A DNA stretch of 64,000 nucleotides from Klebsormidium nitens (GCA_000708835.1 DF236968.1:310001-374000), one strand, 5' to 3'. Positions 22,301 through 34,762 are shown, counted from the stretch's first letter. A program made the numbers and translations. The notes: generated from the sequence alone by a model not told the origin.

Positions 22301-23938
22301 AGGATGATCTGTCCGACTCTAGAAGGAGGGAACCGGTTTGCCATGAGACACTATTTGAGGTTCGGTTGAACTAAAGCGGGAAGAGCCATGCAAGATAGAG
22401 GTGATCAAGGCTGGCGCGGAATGCCTTCGATTTAACCACTTGGGTCACCCGAAAGTTCGTTAATGTATGCTTGCTTGCGGCACCGACGATATGCATTAGT
22501 GGTATATAACTTCTTTTCCGAACGATCTCTTCCCTTCGAATCATTTTTCTTGATCCTGCCACTCCGTTGCTCGAGAACCTTTCCGGCGACCTAACGTCAA
22601 TCTCACCTTTGAGCAGGCCCTGAAGGTCGCCAAGAAGGAGCGGGACCACATACTGTACCTGCTTCGGAAAGCGCTGAAGCAGCTCAAGGTGAGCGGACGG
22701 AACGCGTTGAGCGGAAAAGCTCGGTCCAACATCCTCGCCTCTTCAGAATATAATACCCTGCATTTTCCCCTCTTTTCACACGATTGGTGAAACGAGTAGT
22801 GACAATTGCTGAGCTGGCAATCTGCTGCCAAGCACCAGTCATTAAAGATTGTGTTCCCGTTCCGACCTATCAAAGACCAGCCAAGTTTTTGGGGCTGCTC
22901 TTTCAGCACCTACTAGTCGTCGATATTATCTTCTTCAATTGCATCAGAATGTCGATAAAGGGCCTTTCAGTTACCGTACTGCTTGAGCTGCGGGTAAGTT
23001 AACACAAGGGGTTTTGCAGTTACCGTTTTGAGCACGTCCCCCGAAGCTGAGAAACAACTCGATCTTGTCAGTTTGCTTGTGAGTCGCGACGCATCGGACG
23101 TCAAACTTTGGACAAACTCACTTACTTTCTTATATTTTCTTTTCGTGAACAGTCAGCGGACCATCAGCTGCATTCCGGCCAACGGCCGCCGCGGTGCCTA
23201 CCGGAACGGTTCCGAACGGAACCGGCAGATCTGGGCGCCAGCGAAGGGGATAGCGACTCCTACGCCGCTACGACGACGCCCGGATCGGAGGCCACGTCAC
23301 CAACATGTGATGAAGTCACGCTGACGCCGTCCGCGTACCGTGGAGCAAAGCGGGCCTACGAGCCTGTCGTTCTCGACGTGAGCGTCCTTTCCTTCTTGGC
23401 TCAACTTGGGTCAAAGTTATCTCCGAGGAATTTGAAAGCTAAGCAACCCCGTTCTGAGCCTTTTACCTTTCACCTGGTCCCCTCTTTGACCCCGTTTTCG
23501 CTGGCTGACATCGGAAGACTGGCTTAATCTGCATATGTGCATTGCCGCACGAGGGTCAACTCCACAAGCCAAGGGGAACCAAAGTTGTTGTCCATTTCAA
23601 GCACGCAATCTTGTGAAGGTGAATGCTTTTCAGAGTAGCCTCTTTGCTATAAAATGTCGAGCAGGCTTTCTGCAACGGCATGTCTTCCGTTCTCTCAGAA
23701 AACGTAGAGCGTTTCTCTCGCGAATCCAATGACTCGTTCTGTCAGCAGAAGAGTGCAGAGAAACTCCGCTGACGAATCCAATGGACATTGAGGGATACAT
23801 GGAAGAAAAGGAAAGAAGGGGACTGAGAAGGAAATGGAACTTTCTGCTGCGCAGGACTGGGCAGCGAAAATGGCCGAGCTCCAGCGGTCCCTCGACAAGC
23901 AGCGGTCGATCCTCTCGGACAACCGCCGCTGGTCGTGA
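16358..23938 (+). CDS. Large disordered protein with SWL repeats and C-terminal coiled coils
   Basis: Proposed exons: 16358-17267, 18115-21470, 21941-22156, 22617-22688, 23153-23377 and 23831-23938 (TGA). All junction phases agree (1 then 0), giving 1628 residues. Residues 1-303 are Ser/Gly-rich with a CKEAERRLSLSEE helix. Residues ~388-640 hold six tandem repeats with the core SW[FL]xxE followed by S/E/R/A runs. A later stretch (20080-20340) holds short GRN/GRD repeats. From ~1280 to 1520 the sequence turns into strong coiled coil (EKQRYEKEMEALSELVREYE, then QRAEVQATRLGGLL and KKERDHILYLLRKALKQLK). The last exon adds another helix (WAAKMAELQRSLDKQR). No enzyme motif or transmembrane segment is visible. 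A structural or scaffolding role, possibly cytoskeletal, is a guess. The last acceptor could be 3 nt earlier. Confidence 0.7.
18365..19150 (+). repeat. Coding tandem repeats, six SWL units
   Basis: SW[FL] codons (agctgg) start at about 18368, 18498, 18624, 18771, 18908 and 19047, a period of 126-147 nt. Later units begin with EHRRQSWL or EHRELSWL and continue with acidic residues, then SERASAG-type runs. The bases gcgtccgaaagagcgtccgc recur within units, so there is a shorter repeat inside the longer one. Confidence 0.85.
20080..20340 (+). repeat. Coding minisatellite, GRN/GRD hexapeptide units
   Basis: A degenerate ~18-24-nt unit built on ggacggaac encodes short repeats such as NGRNS, GGRNN, EGRSS and DGRDD. 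It is in frame inside the large exon of the coiled-coil gene. Confidence 0.75.
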
Positions 23939-25084
23939 CGTCACGCGTGGCGTCAGCATCGCTCCACTCGGGCCGCCCACAGCCCGCCTCGCAGTCAGCA
24001 TGAAAATCAAATGCAGGCAGCAAACATGCATAAATGGTATACGGTATATAGTATATGGTATAATAGGTAGACTTTCGGATAAGAGATCGAACTCTGGGGA
24101 CACAGGGACGATGATCATAGCGGGCAAAGGCGTTACGCTTCTACAGTAGCACTACCGAAGAAAAGACAGTCACGGCGGTACGTTCGAAAGATGCACATGA
24201 TGCTGGCGGCAAGACAGTCATAGAGGATCTGCGTTAGGCACAAATTAAGGTGCACGGACATGGATACGGATCAATGCGTAGCATATATAACAGGCGACTT
24301 CTTTAAATAGACACTGTGGCACGGTTCTAATTGTAGCGTGGCGGCCGGGCAGAACTTCCAACGACCTTGTACGTCTGATAGGTGGATGCTTTTTCGTTAA
24401 GGAAGGACTCGACAATACAGGGTGATCGACCGCGGACGCAGCATTGTTGCGAGCGACTTATACATGGGTGGTTAATGTGCAGAGACTTCTGATTGTCGGA
24501 ACCCCCTGCATTTGCAGCTGCCACGCGCTTGCCGCATCGATTCTTAATATACCACGTTCTGACGGTAATTGAATCGATGCGGTACACCGTCATGCATCCT
24601 TAGATCTTGCATTGTCAAATCGCTGTGCATGACAAATGGCCTCGCATTCATGACGGTTAGGCCACAATCTTGACGGATCAGCAAGCACAACGCGGATCAT
24701 CGGTAATACCTTTCGACTTACACCGTATTGTTTTCAAAAAAGTCGCGGTCTGTTCAGAGTCTGTTGCCAAAAACCCTTCTTCTCAAATCACCATGGGGAT
24801 GTTTATGAAGTGGATGACGAGCGCTGACGCCCTTATTGCAAACAAAAATCGAGTTATCACTGTCTTCGTGCGTGTTTGTGAAGCAATTGCATGCGGGCAG
24901 CTCAGCCTTTGTGATCGACGTTCTAAAGGAGAACAGTTTACAGTTGTTCAACCGAGCGTAACTCTTTCCGGCGCGCGCTTCGCTTGTGTAGCGACGAGCT
25001 ATAAAGGGATCTAAAACTCCCGGTACGAAGGTCGGTTGCAGTGTATTTCGAATGCAAAATTTTGCTGAGTCCAGGACGCTCTGC
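23939..25084. other. Convergent intergenic region, nothing recognised
   Basis: Lies between the stop of the coiled-coil gene and the minisatellite at the GT17 3' end. An AT-rich stretch (tatacggtatatagtatatgg, ~24030-24065) is the only notable feature. Confidence 0.45.
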
Positions 25085-25440
25085 CGGCAACCGCAAGCCG
25101 ACCGGTAGAAGTCCCCGGCCTCCACCTGTAGCATCTACCCAGACCGGTAGAGTCCCCCGACCTAAACGGGAAGAACGCCCCTATACCGGTAAACTCCTTC
25201 GGCTTACAGGGATAGCACGTCCTTATACCGGTAGAGTCCCCCGACCTATATGGGGAGCATGACCTCAGAACGGTAGAAACTCCCAGCCTACACGGGAAGC
25301 ACGTAACCACACCGGTAGACTCCCCCTCCCCTATGCGAGAAGCATGTACCTACGACAGCAAGAATCCCCGAAGCATGTACCCATACCGGTAGAGTTCCCC
25401 GACCTACACCGGTAGCATGTATCCGTACCGGTCCGCGTTT
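25085..25440. repeat. ACCGGT-core minisatellite reaching into the GT17 stop
   Basis: A ~45-bp unit with core taccggtagagtcccccgac then acgggaagcacgta recurs about seven times, with variants at ~25098, 25142, 25184, 25235, 25268, 25313, 25386 and 25409. The array runs from the 3' flank into the last exon of the GT17 gene. Confidence 0.8.
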
Positions 25441-28400
25441 TCCACAATCCCTCGAGGTAACCCCTCGGTCGACCGCATCCGGTACAGCACCCCGAACATA
25501 CACGTGGCGGCCGTCTCGCGCACCACGTCATGGTCCCGGTAGTCGTTGCTGACTTCCGACGCGTGGCTGTACTCGGAGACCTTGGTGACGTAGTGCTCGA
25601 GCGGGAGGCAAGAACTGCAGTGCAAAGATGACAATCCTGAGATCGCAGCTATCGTACGAGAGAAAGATGGAAAGCAAGAGAGCCGACGAATCGCCGGTTG
25701 TCTTTCTCGGGTTTCCATAATCAGGGCTTTGCGCGTGGATAGTAAGCTTAGAGCAGCCGGTTTGGATTAGGCTTGCTGTAAGTGGAAGCTGCTCGCCAGT
25801 AGCGCTTCCCATTGAGTTCTTGACGCTGGTTCGATGGCAGTTTCGGCGGCAAGACGGTATGGGAGAACGGAAGCGGAATGCGACTCTTCGCGGCTACAAT
25901 TACCAATCATGTCCCTGGTCGTTTATCTATTGCTCGCTGCTGAATAAAGATTCCAGATTTGTCCAAAGCATTGTGGTTTGCAGCAGAATTATCGGCCAGG
26001 CCGACCGCCAGCATTTAGATCGGAGCAGCTCGAACGCAAGGAAGGATGTGAAAAGTGGTAACACCATATGGAATCGATGCCCATCGTTTGGGTCGGAACT
26101 GTTCACCGAAGTCGCCACGTAAAGAAAAACTGGTCCTATGAGGACCGCTTCTCTTGCGCACGAAAAAATGGGATATCATACGCAAGGGAGGAGGAAACTT
26201 ACTATGAGTGGCGGCCGAAATTGAGAATCTGCGCGAACCGTGCAGAATCGGACTCCCAACCATTTGTAATTTCTGGAATGAAAAGAAACTCTTACCTGCA
26301 GTGCCAGCCGCCGCAGTCGATGACGTGGTTCGACGGAATGTCCGTGGAGAACTTGTTGCGCAGCTTCGCGCGCACCGTGTTCCCGTCGGCGTGCAGCTGC
26401 GCCCAGTCGGTGTCCCAGTGGCCGCCGTGCGCGAACTTGCCTATCGTCACTGCGGACACGTGGCACGCGTAGATTGGTCAGAATTATGTCATCAGTCCTC
26501 CATGACGTGCACCTATGAGGACCTGCACTCTTAAGCGCTCATTACATCAGCCTGTATATGTGCACTACCGCAGATTGACCGATATTTAAGAAAGAGTACA
26601 GAGGGGGCATCTCTTGTGCGTCACTCGAGAGAACGGAGTTCGCCCTCGATCGACAGTGGAGGTGTGTTTTGGTGGGTCAAGATTGTGGGCTTGAGTGGCA
26701 ACGGGTGAAACTTGGACTTTGATCAACAAGCACTCCGCAGGTGCATGTTGAAGCCATTTTTAAGATGGCCGCAATCCATGCAAAGAAGTTGAGAAAAGGG
26801 CGTCGATATCAGTCAGCCGAAGAGAACCTGTATTTCAAGATCACAACATGGTTATGACAGGGTGCGTCGAATGACAAATCTGGCGTTGATAGCTGCATGT
26901 CGGCTTATGTCTGGGGCTTCGGTTTTGGGGTTCGCGGTACGTACCGACGGTCCCTGGCCACATCTGCTTGTCGTCCTTCCAGTCGCGGTCGATGCACGCG
27001 AAGGTGAAGCGCCACAATGGCATGCGCAGGATCACGGGGAAAGCCTTCGCGTCTCTCTGCTGACGTAGCGCGTGGACCACGTGGGCCTTGGGCAACTCAT
27101 CGAGGTCGCCTGGAGCGAAGGAAAGATGGCCAATGAGATTTATCTGCTCTTGTATCCGGAGTTCGTCAATCTTCAGTTGCGCTCGTGTCTGAAACGAGTG
27201 CCTTTGTGACGAATACCTTTTTCCTGTGTTGTGTTTGGGAGTGACTTCGAAGAAAATTAGCAGCTACTTCGCTCGACTTTGGCCCGCCGCTCAAAGCCAT
27301 ACCGAATTTCAATAAACAAGTTGAACGGTGGGCAATCAAGCATGAGACGGTGACCTCTGTGCTCAACCTGGCTTTCAAGAAGAACCGTCCGAAAACATCG
27401 GGCCCAAACCGAACATGTCATCGAGCCGAAATGTTCTCCTCATTGACGTCTTACAAGTGATTGCAAACCCTCAAACGGGATGACCCAACAAGTATGAGCA
27501 GATCTTCGCCGGTAGCTTGAAACTGACCCTAGAATCCAGCTCAAACTGCCTCCCCAAAACTTCGACAGCAACTAACCCACCAGTCATGACCAGGTCTTCA
27601 CTGGTAACCCGCCCCTTAACCGCATCCCAAAGCACGTCGCGCATGTGTCTTTCCCGGTCCCACGCGCTCGGGGCGTCTTTCGGGAACGTTTCCAGATCGC
27701 AGTACGCGTTCTCGATCTGGGGCCACCAGCGCCGGAACCGCTCCAGCTTGGTGACGTCAGTCAGGGGCCGCTCGTGGTTCATAAACGTCAGCGGGCACTG
27801 CATCGGAAGGGTATCGACTTTTCAGTAATCATCGAGTCCCTCGCATATTAGGGTTCAATGAACGTCAGCTACTGAGGTAACAAGAACCGGAACTTTCAGA
27901 TGGATTCTAGCTTTCTAGAACGGTGTGCTAGTGGAGAATGTTGAGTGCTCCAAAACTTTCAGGTACGTCGATCAGGAGGCGTTCGAGACATAAACATAGC
28001 TCGTATTCAGAAGATACAAAAACGATAAGATGTTAGTGAGCCGAAAACGTCCTGGATCGAGTCGGAGAAAAGGTCAGTTTCCAGAAAGTGGTTCTTGGGC
28101 ACTGCAGCCAAAGCGGTTTGAAATCTTTACTAGATCTAAACAGCGAAACCGATATTTTTGGCCACTCTTCAAGATCAAAACCTTGAAATCGTAAAGGTCT
28201 AGTACCTTTAACCCTAAATTGGACGGTTGTACACTAACCTGGACGAGTACAAACTTGTGCACGACGTTCTCCAGTTCCATGAGGCGCATCTCCAGCAGGT
28301 CCAGCTCGTTCAGAAACAGCACCGCGTCGTACACTTTCCGGACAAAGGCCCCTGGGGCGATGGAGAGATCAGTGCTGCAAGGAGAAAGACCAGCTCTCTT

Positions 28401-29544
28401 TGTGGGGCGGGAAGATAGAACGAGCTTCCAAGGGTTCACCTCTGGGATGATCAATATTTGTCGTTTGGGTGTAAGCGTGTGGAGATAAGAACAATCTTTG
28501 GTGGTGTGGGTCACTGTACCGGTTGGGAAATTTGAGGCTTTCACAAGAACTACGTTAGAGAAAGGACAAGATCCAGCAATTCAAGGGACCTGTGCAAGCA
28601 AGAAGCAGGCTCTAGCTAGAACCCCACGTCATACAAGTTGCTCAAAGGAACCAGTAGGCCAACGATATCCCGGTGGTCAAGTTGAGGAAGGTAATCAGGA
28701 TTTTACCACAGATGAATTTGTGCAGTTTTGAGCTCTGGTCCTGCTTTGCAAAACAGAATTGCAAGGAACTGCACCTACACATTTCCCGGATTGCGATAAC
28801 AAGTCTTTGCTCATATTACAACGAGCAGACTGTATAAGGGCACTGGCGCACTCCGGCCTCCGTGCTTAAGCCCATCTTCGAAACAAGGGACACACCTTCA
28901 TTTTCAGATATCACTATTTCCATGACAAGAAGACGGATGTGACCGTGATGATTAGCTGGATTTCAAAATAGGGTCCTGACTACTGCAAACTTTCCATGAC
29001 AAGACGACTGATGTGACCGTGATGAAGAGCCGGAGTAGAAAAAGAGGGTTCTAACTACTGGAGAAGGGATTGGAAAAGAATTACCAGGAAACTGTCTCTA
29101 CCTTGGTGGGTTGTCAATGTCCCGCTGCTGGCAATACGGCGCTGCCGGCGCCTCGCTCTCCTCCCCAGTTGAAAACTTGACAAGTGGCGCTCCCAGCTTC
29201 TTCAACCGCTCCGCCAACAATTTCGCCCGGATCTTATACACATTCGTCCCATAGTAATGCTTATACTCTTTCAGCCACTGTTCCTCCGTCAAATTCGCAG
29301 CCGCCCGTGTGTTCGCAATGAAATCAAGTTCAGAGAAAGTGTCGTCCGTAGGGGATCCGTCCTGGCTGCCCTGGGTGAGGCTCTGGAGGATCTCGCGGGA
29401 AAGGATGAGCGTCGTGCAAAGAATACCCGCAGCGAGTATACCGAGAAGGGGACGGAATTTGGACTGGGGTAATGTTTTGGAGACGAGAGTCTTCGCTGTG
29501 GGGCTGTCGGCGGCATCGAGCGCGCTGGACACTACTGACAACAT
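25404..29544 (-). CDS. GT17 glycosyltransferase (beta-1,4-mannosyl-glycoprotein GnT-III family)
   Basis: Golgi enzyme of CAZy family GT17, whose animal member adds the bisecting GlcNAc to the core mannose of N-glycans. Proposed minus-strand exons: 29544-29102, 28374-28239, 27797-27581, 27109-26945, 26449-26296 and 25614-25404, all phase-consistent, giving 441 residues. The N-terminus has a single anchor (33-48, LLGILAAGILCTTLIL), as in type II Golgi proteins. Family motifs: VRKVYDAVLFLNELDLLE (159-176); AWDRERHMRDVLWDAVKG; the DxD-type DLDELP (267-272) that binds Mn-nucleotide sugar; LPKAHVVHALRQ; then VIDCGGWHCSS and VTKVSEYSHASE. The length fits the family. The last ~9 codons and the stop lie inside a minisatellite, so the C-terminus may vary. 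Exact product linkage in this organism is not known. Confidence 0.88.
28919..29065. repeat. Tandem ~75-bp intronic duplication
   Basis: Two copies starting at about 28919 and 28994 share tccatgacaag, gatgtgaccgtgatga and ctaactactg/ctgactactg. They lie in GT17 intron 1 just downstream of exon 1. Confidence 0.75.
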
Positions 29545-31375
29545 CTTTGCTGGATCACTCTACTCGCAAAGTACTTAAGGGAATGAGCAAAGGATTGGTG
29601 GTGGCTTTGTGCTCCAGCTGGGGAGCCTTTCTCTGATCTCCCAAGGCTCCACTTGTTGAATGGTCCAAGGTGCAGCTAGTTGCTAGAAACTCAGTGTTCT
29701 ACAAACACAAGCTGGGGAGAAGCTACTACACTAAGATCAATAAGCAGAGCTGCAGCCTTGAGGCTTGCGTTGAAGTCAGTAGACAAAACTTTCTACGACG
29801 GGAGAAACCAGGCCAGCTAGCTCGCTGCTTGCGTAAGCGACACCTCAAGCCTGCTTCGCTGCTAAACAAAGTAAGCACCGCTCCCCTGCTGCTCCACTCG
29901 ATAGTGGCAGCGCCGCTTACCCCGCAGCTTTTCTGAACTGAGTCAGGCTGCTAGGCTGAGTAGAACTTCTGAAAAACAAGCACTGCGGGCGGGGGGAAGA
30001 GTCTGGTGGTGGCTTGGTGAGAAGGAAAACTTGGAAGTGCTGCTGTGAAAGCAGCTGATTTGTTGGCCACTATATTGCCTCTGTATCCTGGTCACATACC
30101 TATTCGCCGGAGTTTGGCGCCAAGGAAGTGCTTGATCAGTGCATAATTTCTTCATCCTTGCTTGCAGAGACCCACCCTTTCTCAGATCTGCAGTCTGCCA
30201 ACTTGGCAAGTTCGGGCTAGCTTGCATATGCGAGACGGCTTAACGACGAGGATTCCGGGATTTGACAGGGGGCACACTGTCTGGGGCACAGGCTTCGCTA
30301 GTCAGCTTCTTCCTCAATTCTCGTTGACAGTCAAGGCTGCATGCGAAAGGACGAAATATTCGGAGTCTCTTAGTGCGGCCCTGATCTTGACACACAGGGT
30401 CTTGCATAAGTTGCATGCATGCAGTGCCGCTATGTGTCACGGGCAGGCAAGCCATTGGCACCGCCTCCAGTCTGGAAGACTGTGTAGAAAGCAGTTATAG
30501 GGATATGGACCATTTCTTGTGTCAAAGGAATGGCTGAAAGGGTGTGTCAAGAAGGAAACACATCGTGCATTTCGGGTGTTGCTGATCAGCTGGCTGCTGC
30601 ACCATCTGCGCTAAGCGCTGCCAATCATTGGTGTTGCCCGATGGGCCCAATCATTGGCAATATGCATGTGTAATATCGATCCACGTGCAGCAATATGCAC
30701 TTGCCACGGCTGAGAATCCCGATAGGTATCGAGAAGTACAGAATCCCGGGCATTTCGGACGCGGGTCTCCATCTCGATCATTGCGAGTCGGAAATGATGA
30801 TGATATCAACTCTAGCTTTTGTCTCCTATCAATTTCAAATGGGGCTTGCCGCTTGTCCCTTTAATAAAGGATATGTAGGATAAGAGCCCGGACACAAAAG
30901 ACTCTATTACCAAAGAGCATTCCTGCTCCAAGCTACCTACACCCGACGTAACCACCAGACTATTATCCAACTAATGCCCCGGGCTGTACCGGTACCCCAT
31001 TAGAAGACAAGCCCCTATAGGACGAGTCGAAGACGAGAAAGTGGCCACGCTGCGGACCTACGGTAATCATTTGTATCTGCCGGAACTCCGTGACCCGTCC
31101 CCGGAATCCGTTGCCATGCTCTGCGGAAAGCCGAGTCAGTCACCAGGCTGGCCCGCCTCACCTCAGCGCAGCGGCAGACCGTAGACGCAGTGTTCACGTT
31201 GGATGTGCGTTGAAACTTGGAACTTATTAAAAGTTAAAGTGGACCTTGTGCCGCCACAAGCAAACTGCCCATTGTTACCGGTAACCTACGAGCTCGGAGC
31301 TGGCTGTTTTCAGACTTTGCACCACAAGAAAAAAGACCCACAGGTTGTATCAATCAAGTGGCCTGTGCTCTCGCC
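29545..31375. other. Divergent intergenic region between GT17 and aquaporin
   Basis: Should contain both promoters. A caatcattgg word occurs twice near 30622-30657. No gene or RNA is recognised. Confidence 0.45.
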
Positions 31376-34300
31376 ATGGCCGAGGGGTGCGGCTGCGAGA
31401 AGGACTCGTGCCAGATCAGCATCCAGAATCCGCTTGCGGCGGTTGGCACTCAGGAGCCCCTTTACGAGGCGACCGAGCTGCGAACGGGGGCGGCCAATCC
31501 CCACTGGTCCCGCCGGCTTATACAACCATGCTTGCCCCAAAAGGTGGTCGCAGAAATGGTGGGAACTTTTGCGATCGTCTTCGCAGGTGAGGGGTTCGGT
31601 GAGAAAGTTAGGGTTTAGGGTTGTTGGGGTTGGTGTCGTGATGCAAGCGTAGGGCTTTGGATTGTGTGCAGGTGAAAGCAGACTCGCTCTTTGTGTGTTG
31701 AGAAGTCTGGCTGCGCCGCGCGATTTTTGAGATTTTAGCAAATGAGGATCCTGAGGTGGCATAAGAGTCTAGGCTTGGCAGCCTGATGGCGGATTGCTTA
31801 ACAAAAAGTTATATGCTGAGCTATTACCATTTGATGCTCTGCCTTTGGCTTTTAGAAGACGTGCACCAAAACAGTGGTGGGCAAGGGACGCTTTCTTGAA
31901 TTACGTAGTCGTTATGGAGGCGTATGCTATCGTAGACGCTGCCACCATTCGTGTGTCTGTTTGAAAAAAGCGTGCACCAAGAGCGATGCTTTGTGCAAAC
32001 ATGCTCAAAGTTAAAAAGGTTCTCGCCGCACCTTAATCTGTGTTCGCAACAGACAGTCCCTTGTAGGACAAGCAAGGAACGCACATTTCATTGCATTTTT
32101 TGACTCTGACGGGATTTTCTCACTTCTCCAGGCTGTGGGGCAGTGGTGGTTAACGCCCGCTCCGACGGCGCGCTCGGTCACGTGGGCATCGCCGCTACTT
32201 TTGGGCTCGTAGTCATGGTTATGATCTATGCAGTGGGCCACATTTCGGGCGCCCACTTCAACCCCGCAGTCACGCTGGCGTTCGCGTGCGGGCGGCACTT
32301 CAGCTGGAAAATGGTGAGCTCGGGGCTCGTCTTGTTCTGCAATTGAGTGATCTAGTGTTTGTCACCGTCAAGACCGAAAAAGGGGGATTCTAGTTTACCT
32401 TTACTGGAGTTGGGCCACAGTTCAAGTGTCCACTTTGACCCCGCAGTCACGGTGGCGTTTGCGTGCGGGCGGCACTTATGTTAAGAATTTGTGAGCTTGG
32501 ACTTTATACATCTAAGACTTTTGCAATTAAGGGTGTTATTTTCGGTTTCTCCAAAGGGGGGGCCTTTAGGTCTTCCCAAAGAGTGGAATCCGGGTGCACC
32601 CCCTAAAGTAAAGTTAGCCGTGAAGGTGGTCTTTAAGCAGGCTATAGCACAGAATCTATGAAGACAGTCGAGTACGGGTCCCATGACGAGTCAGCATTCA
32701 CTATCTTGCAGTCCCACCATGTACCTCCCGTATTGGGCCGTCATGGCATCCCCTCTTCGCAAATGGATCTCAGTGGGCAGACCGTCGCGCACCTCGCTTT
32801 CATCTTTGCAATTTCCTTCTTTCCCCCAATCTTGACTTGCTTCACCTTCTGTTGCGTCGCTTCAAAATCAAGGCTTATAATTTCCAAGCAATGAGACAGT
32901 CACTGATTCCAATGCCCCAGCGATAAGCAGCGATTGCCTTTTCCCCAGGTCCCTTTCTACTGGGCCGCCCAATTCCTGTCTGCCACCGCCGGCGCAGCCT
33001 TGATTCGCGGGATTTTGGGCTCGGAAAAAGCGCTCGGGGCAACACTACCGAGCGGGACCGATTGGGAGTCGCTCCTGCTAGAGTTCGTCCTCACGTTCTT
33101 CCTCATGTTCGTGATTGCCGCCGTTGCAACAGACACGAGGGCAGTCGGAACAATGGCCGGAATTGCGGTATGCTTAGCTCATCTAGTGCTCTCCCTCTCG
33201 ATGAGTGCTGATATCAGTCCCTCCAGTACGTTCCTGAGGCATGCTTCAAAATATGCGTCATGCTTATGTGGTCCCAAACAATCTTGGTATGCTGCGTGGA
33301 CGGTCTGTTTTCATCAATTGTTGCTTGTTCTTGTTAATTCTTTCAAGGGTTGTTATATGAGGAACGCTCCCCTTCGAGAATTTCCAAGCGTTGTTTCAAC
33401 TGTGGTCGAAGCTCGAGAGTCCATGTTTTGTTCTATGGCGCCGCCAGTGAAAATCAGCATAGTGGGCGGAGAAAACGGCACTCGTTTTTCCTCATTCCTC
33501 ATTGCTTCAATCCTAGTAGTTCTTGTCGCATACGTCGACGATTGAATTGATGATGCCTTCATCATACGGACCTGTTTGGAATCGTTTGCGTGTTTCGATT
33601 AGCCACGAAAATATTCCTCATTGTGATGATACCCAACCCTTGTCTCAGTAGCCTGAATCTGGTGCGCTTCGCTCTCCTTTGTAAATCCATATTGTCGTCC
33701 GGTTTTATGCTGGAGACTGACTCGACAAGTTTGCCAAAACTCCTACCAATCTTCACTTAGTTGAGAGTGGTCTGCTCTTACCGTTATTCACTCAGTCAAC
33801 TCCCATGCCGACAGATTGGCGGGACGGTTGCTCTGGATGCCTTGTTCGGAGGCCCTGTCAGCGGCGCCTCGATGAACCCAGCCAGGTCGCTGGGCCCTGC
33901 GCTCATAGCTCTTGTAAGCAAACAGGGCCTTTTCCTCAAAAGTTCCTTCTGGCGAATTGCGGAGCCGCCGCCCCTTGCTGTTGGATTTTCTTTTACGCGT
34001 TGGCTTGTTTGAGGAAAGAGCTTTTTGTGAGGACATGAGACTCATTTCAGTAAAGCGTCACAGCGTTTGGCATTGAAGAGAGCAGAATGCGAGAAGTTAG
34101 GAAAGGGATTGTAAAGAGCGAGTCGGACTGGGTTACAAGTGACTGGCAAACTAGACTTCCCGCAACTCCATCCAAAACGAGTGGGAAAGGTTGGGTTTCG
34201 AGTGATAGCGGCAAAAGCTTAATCACGACCGGGTAACGGGTGTTGATGGGATGTAAAACCGTTTGCGAAGTGACGTCATTGCTTGTCAGCCCGTTGTGCA

Positions 34301-34762
34301 TGTTTTACTAAGAGATGTTTTGCGCTTAGAAGCATCTTATTCATGGTTGTCCTGATTCCTTATTCGAGTATGCAGTTCGACTCATCAATCAAGACCGTGA
34401 CCCCGTCTTGATGACAGGATAGATCCTTTGTATTCGTTTCACGAAGGGGGAGCAAGCCCCAAGGCTCATTCGGAACGTTCTTCTGATGGTCCACTTCTCT
34501 ACCCCCGGCGATGAGCTGCCAAACATTGCTTTCTTGGCAGAGTTTTCGATTTTCAAATGTCACTGCTTCCATTTTCTTGCCTGTCAGATCTTAGGACATT
34601 CGATCTCTGAAGCTTTAATCTTCCGTTGAACAGGAGTTCCGGGGACTGTGGGTCTACTTCGTGGGCCCAGCCGCTGGTGCGGTGTCCGCTATCTTTGTCT
34701 ACAAGTTCGTGCACGGGCCAACGCAAGAAGTGGCACGAGGAGCGCACGGATGCTGTGAATGA
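31376..34762 (+). CDS. NIP-like aquaporin (major intrinsic protein)
   Basis: Channel for water or small neutral solutes such as glycerol or metalloids. Proposed exons: 31376-31586, 32132-32313, 32949-33167, 33815-33913 and 34634-34762 (TGA), phases 1, 0, 0, 0, giving 279 residues, the usual MIP length. The ATG at 31376 has a good context (gccatgg). First NPA box: [13 protein letters not shown] (N114). Second: [15 protein letters not shown] (N225, R228). [14 protein letters not shown] before the second box is typical of the NIP subfamily. By alignment spacing, the aromatic/arginine filter reads F94 (H2), A213 (H5), A222 (LE1), R228 (LE2), unlike the W-V-A-R or A-I-G-R sets of land-plant NIPs. 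A decayed partial copy of exon 2 follows in the next intron. Substrate cannot be deduced with confidence. Confidence 0.92.
31606..31624 (+). other. Short plant-telomere-like TTTAGGG run in aquaporin intron 1
   Basis: The sequence ttagggtttagggtt just after exon 1 has about two TTTAGGG units. Too short to be a true interstitial telomere array. Confidence 0.4.
32415..32480 (+). repeat. Decayed downstream copy of the aquaporin NPA exon end
   Basis: Matches 32245-32315, with shared ccccgcagtcacg and gcgtgcgggcggcactt. It lies ~170 bp downstream in intron 2 and continues to a gtgagct-like donor. Frame is lost (cacttatgttaag). Confidence 0.85.

Noticed and set aside
28353-28374. Alternative acceptor cgccccag at GT17 exon 2
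   Set aside because: It would need phase 1, but exon 1 ends in phase 2; the ttgcag at 28375-28380 fits and has a better pyrimidine tract.
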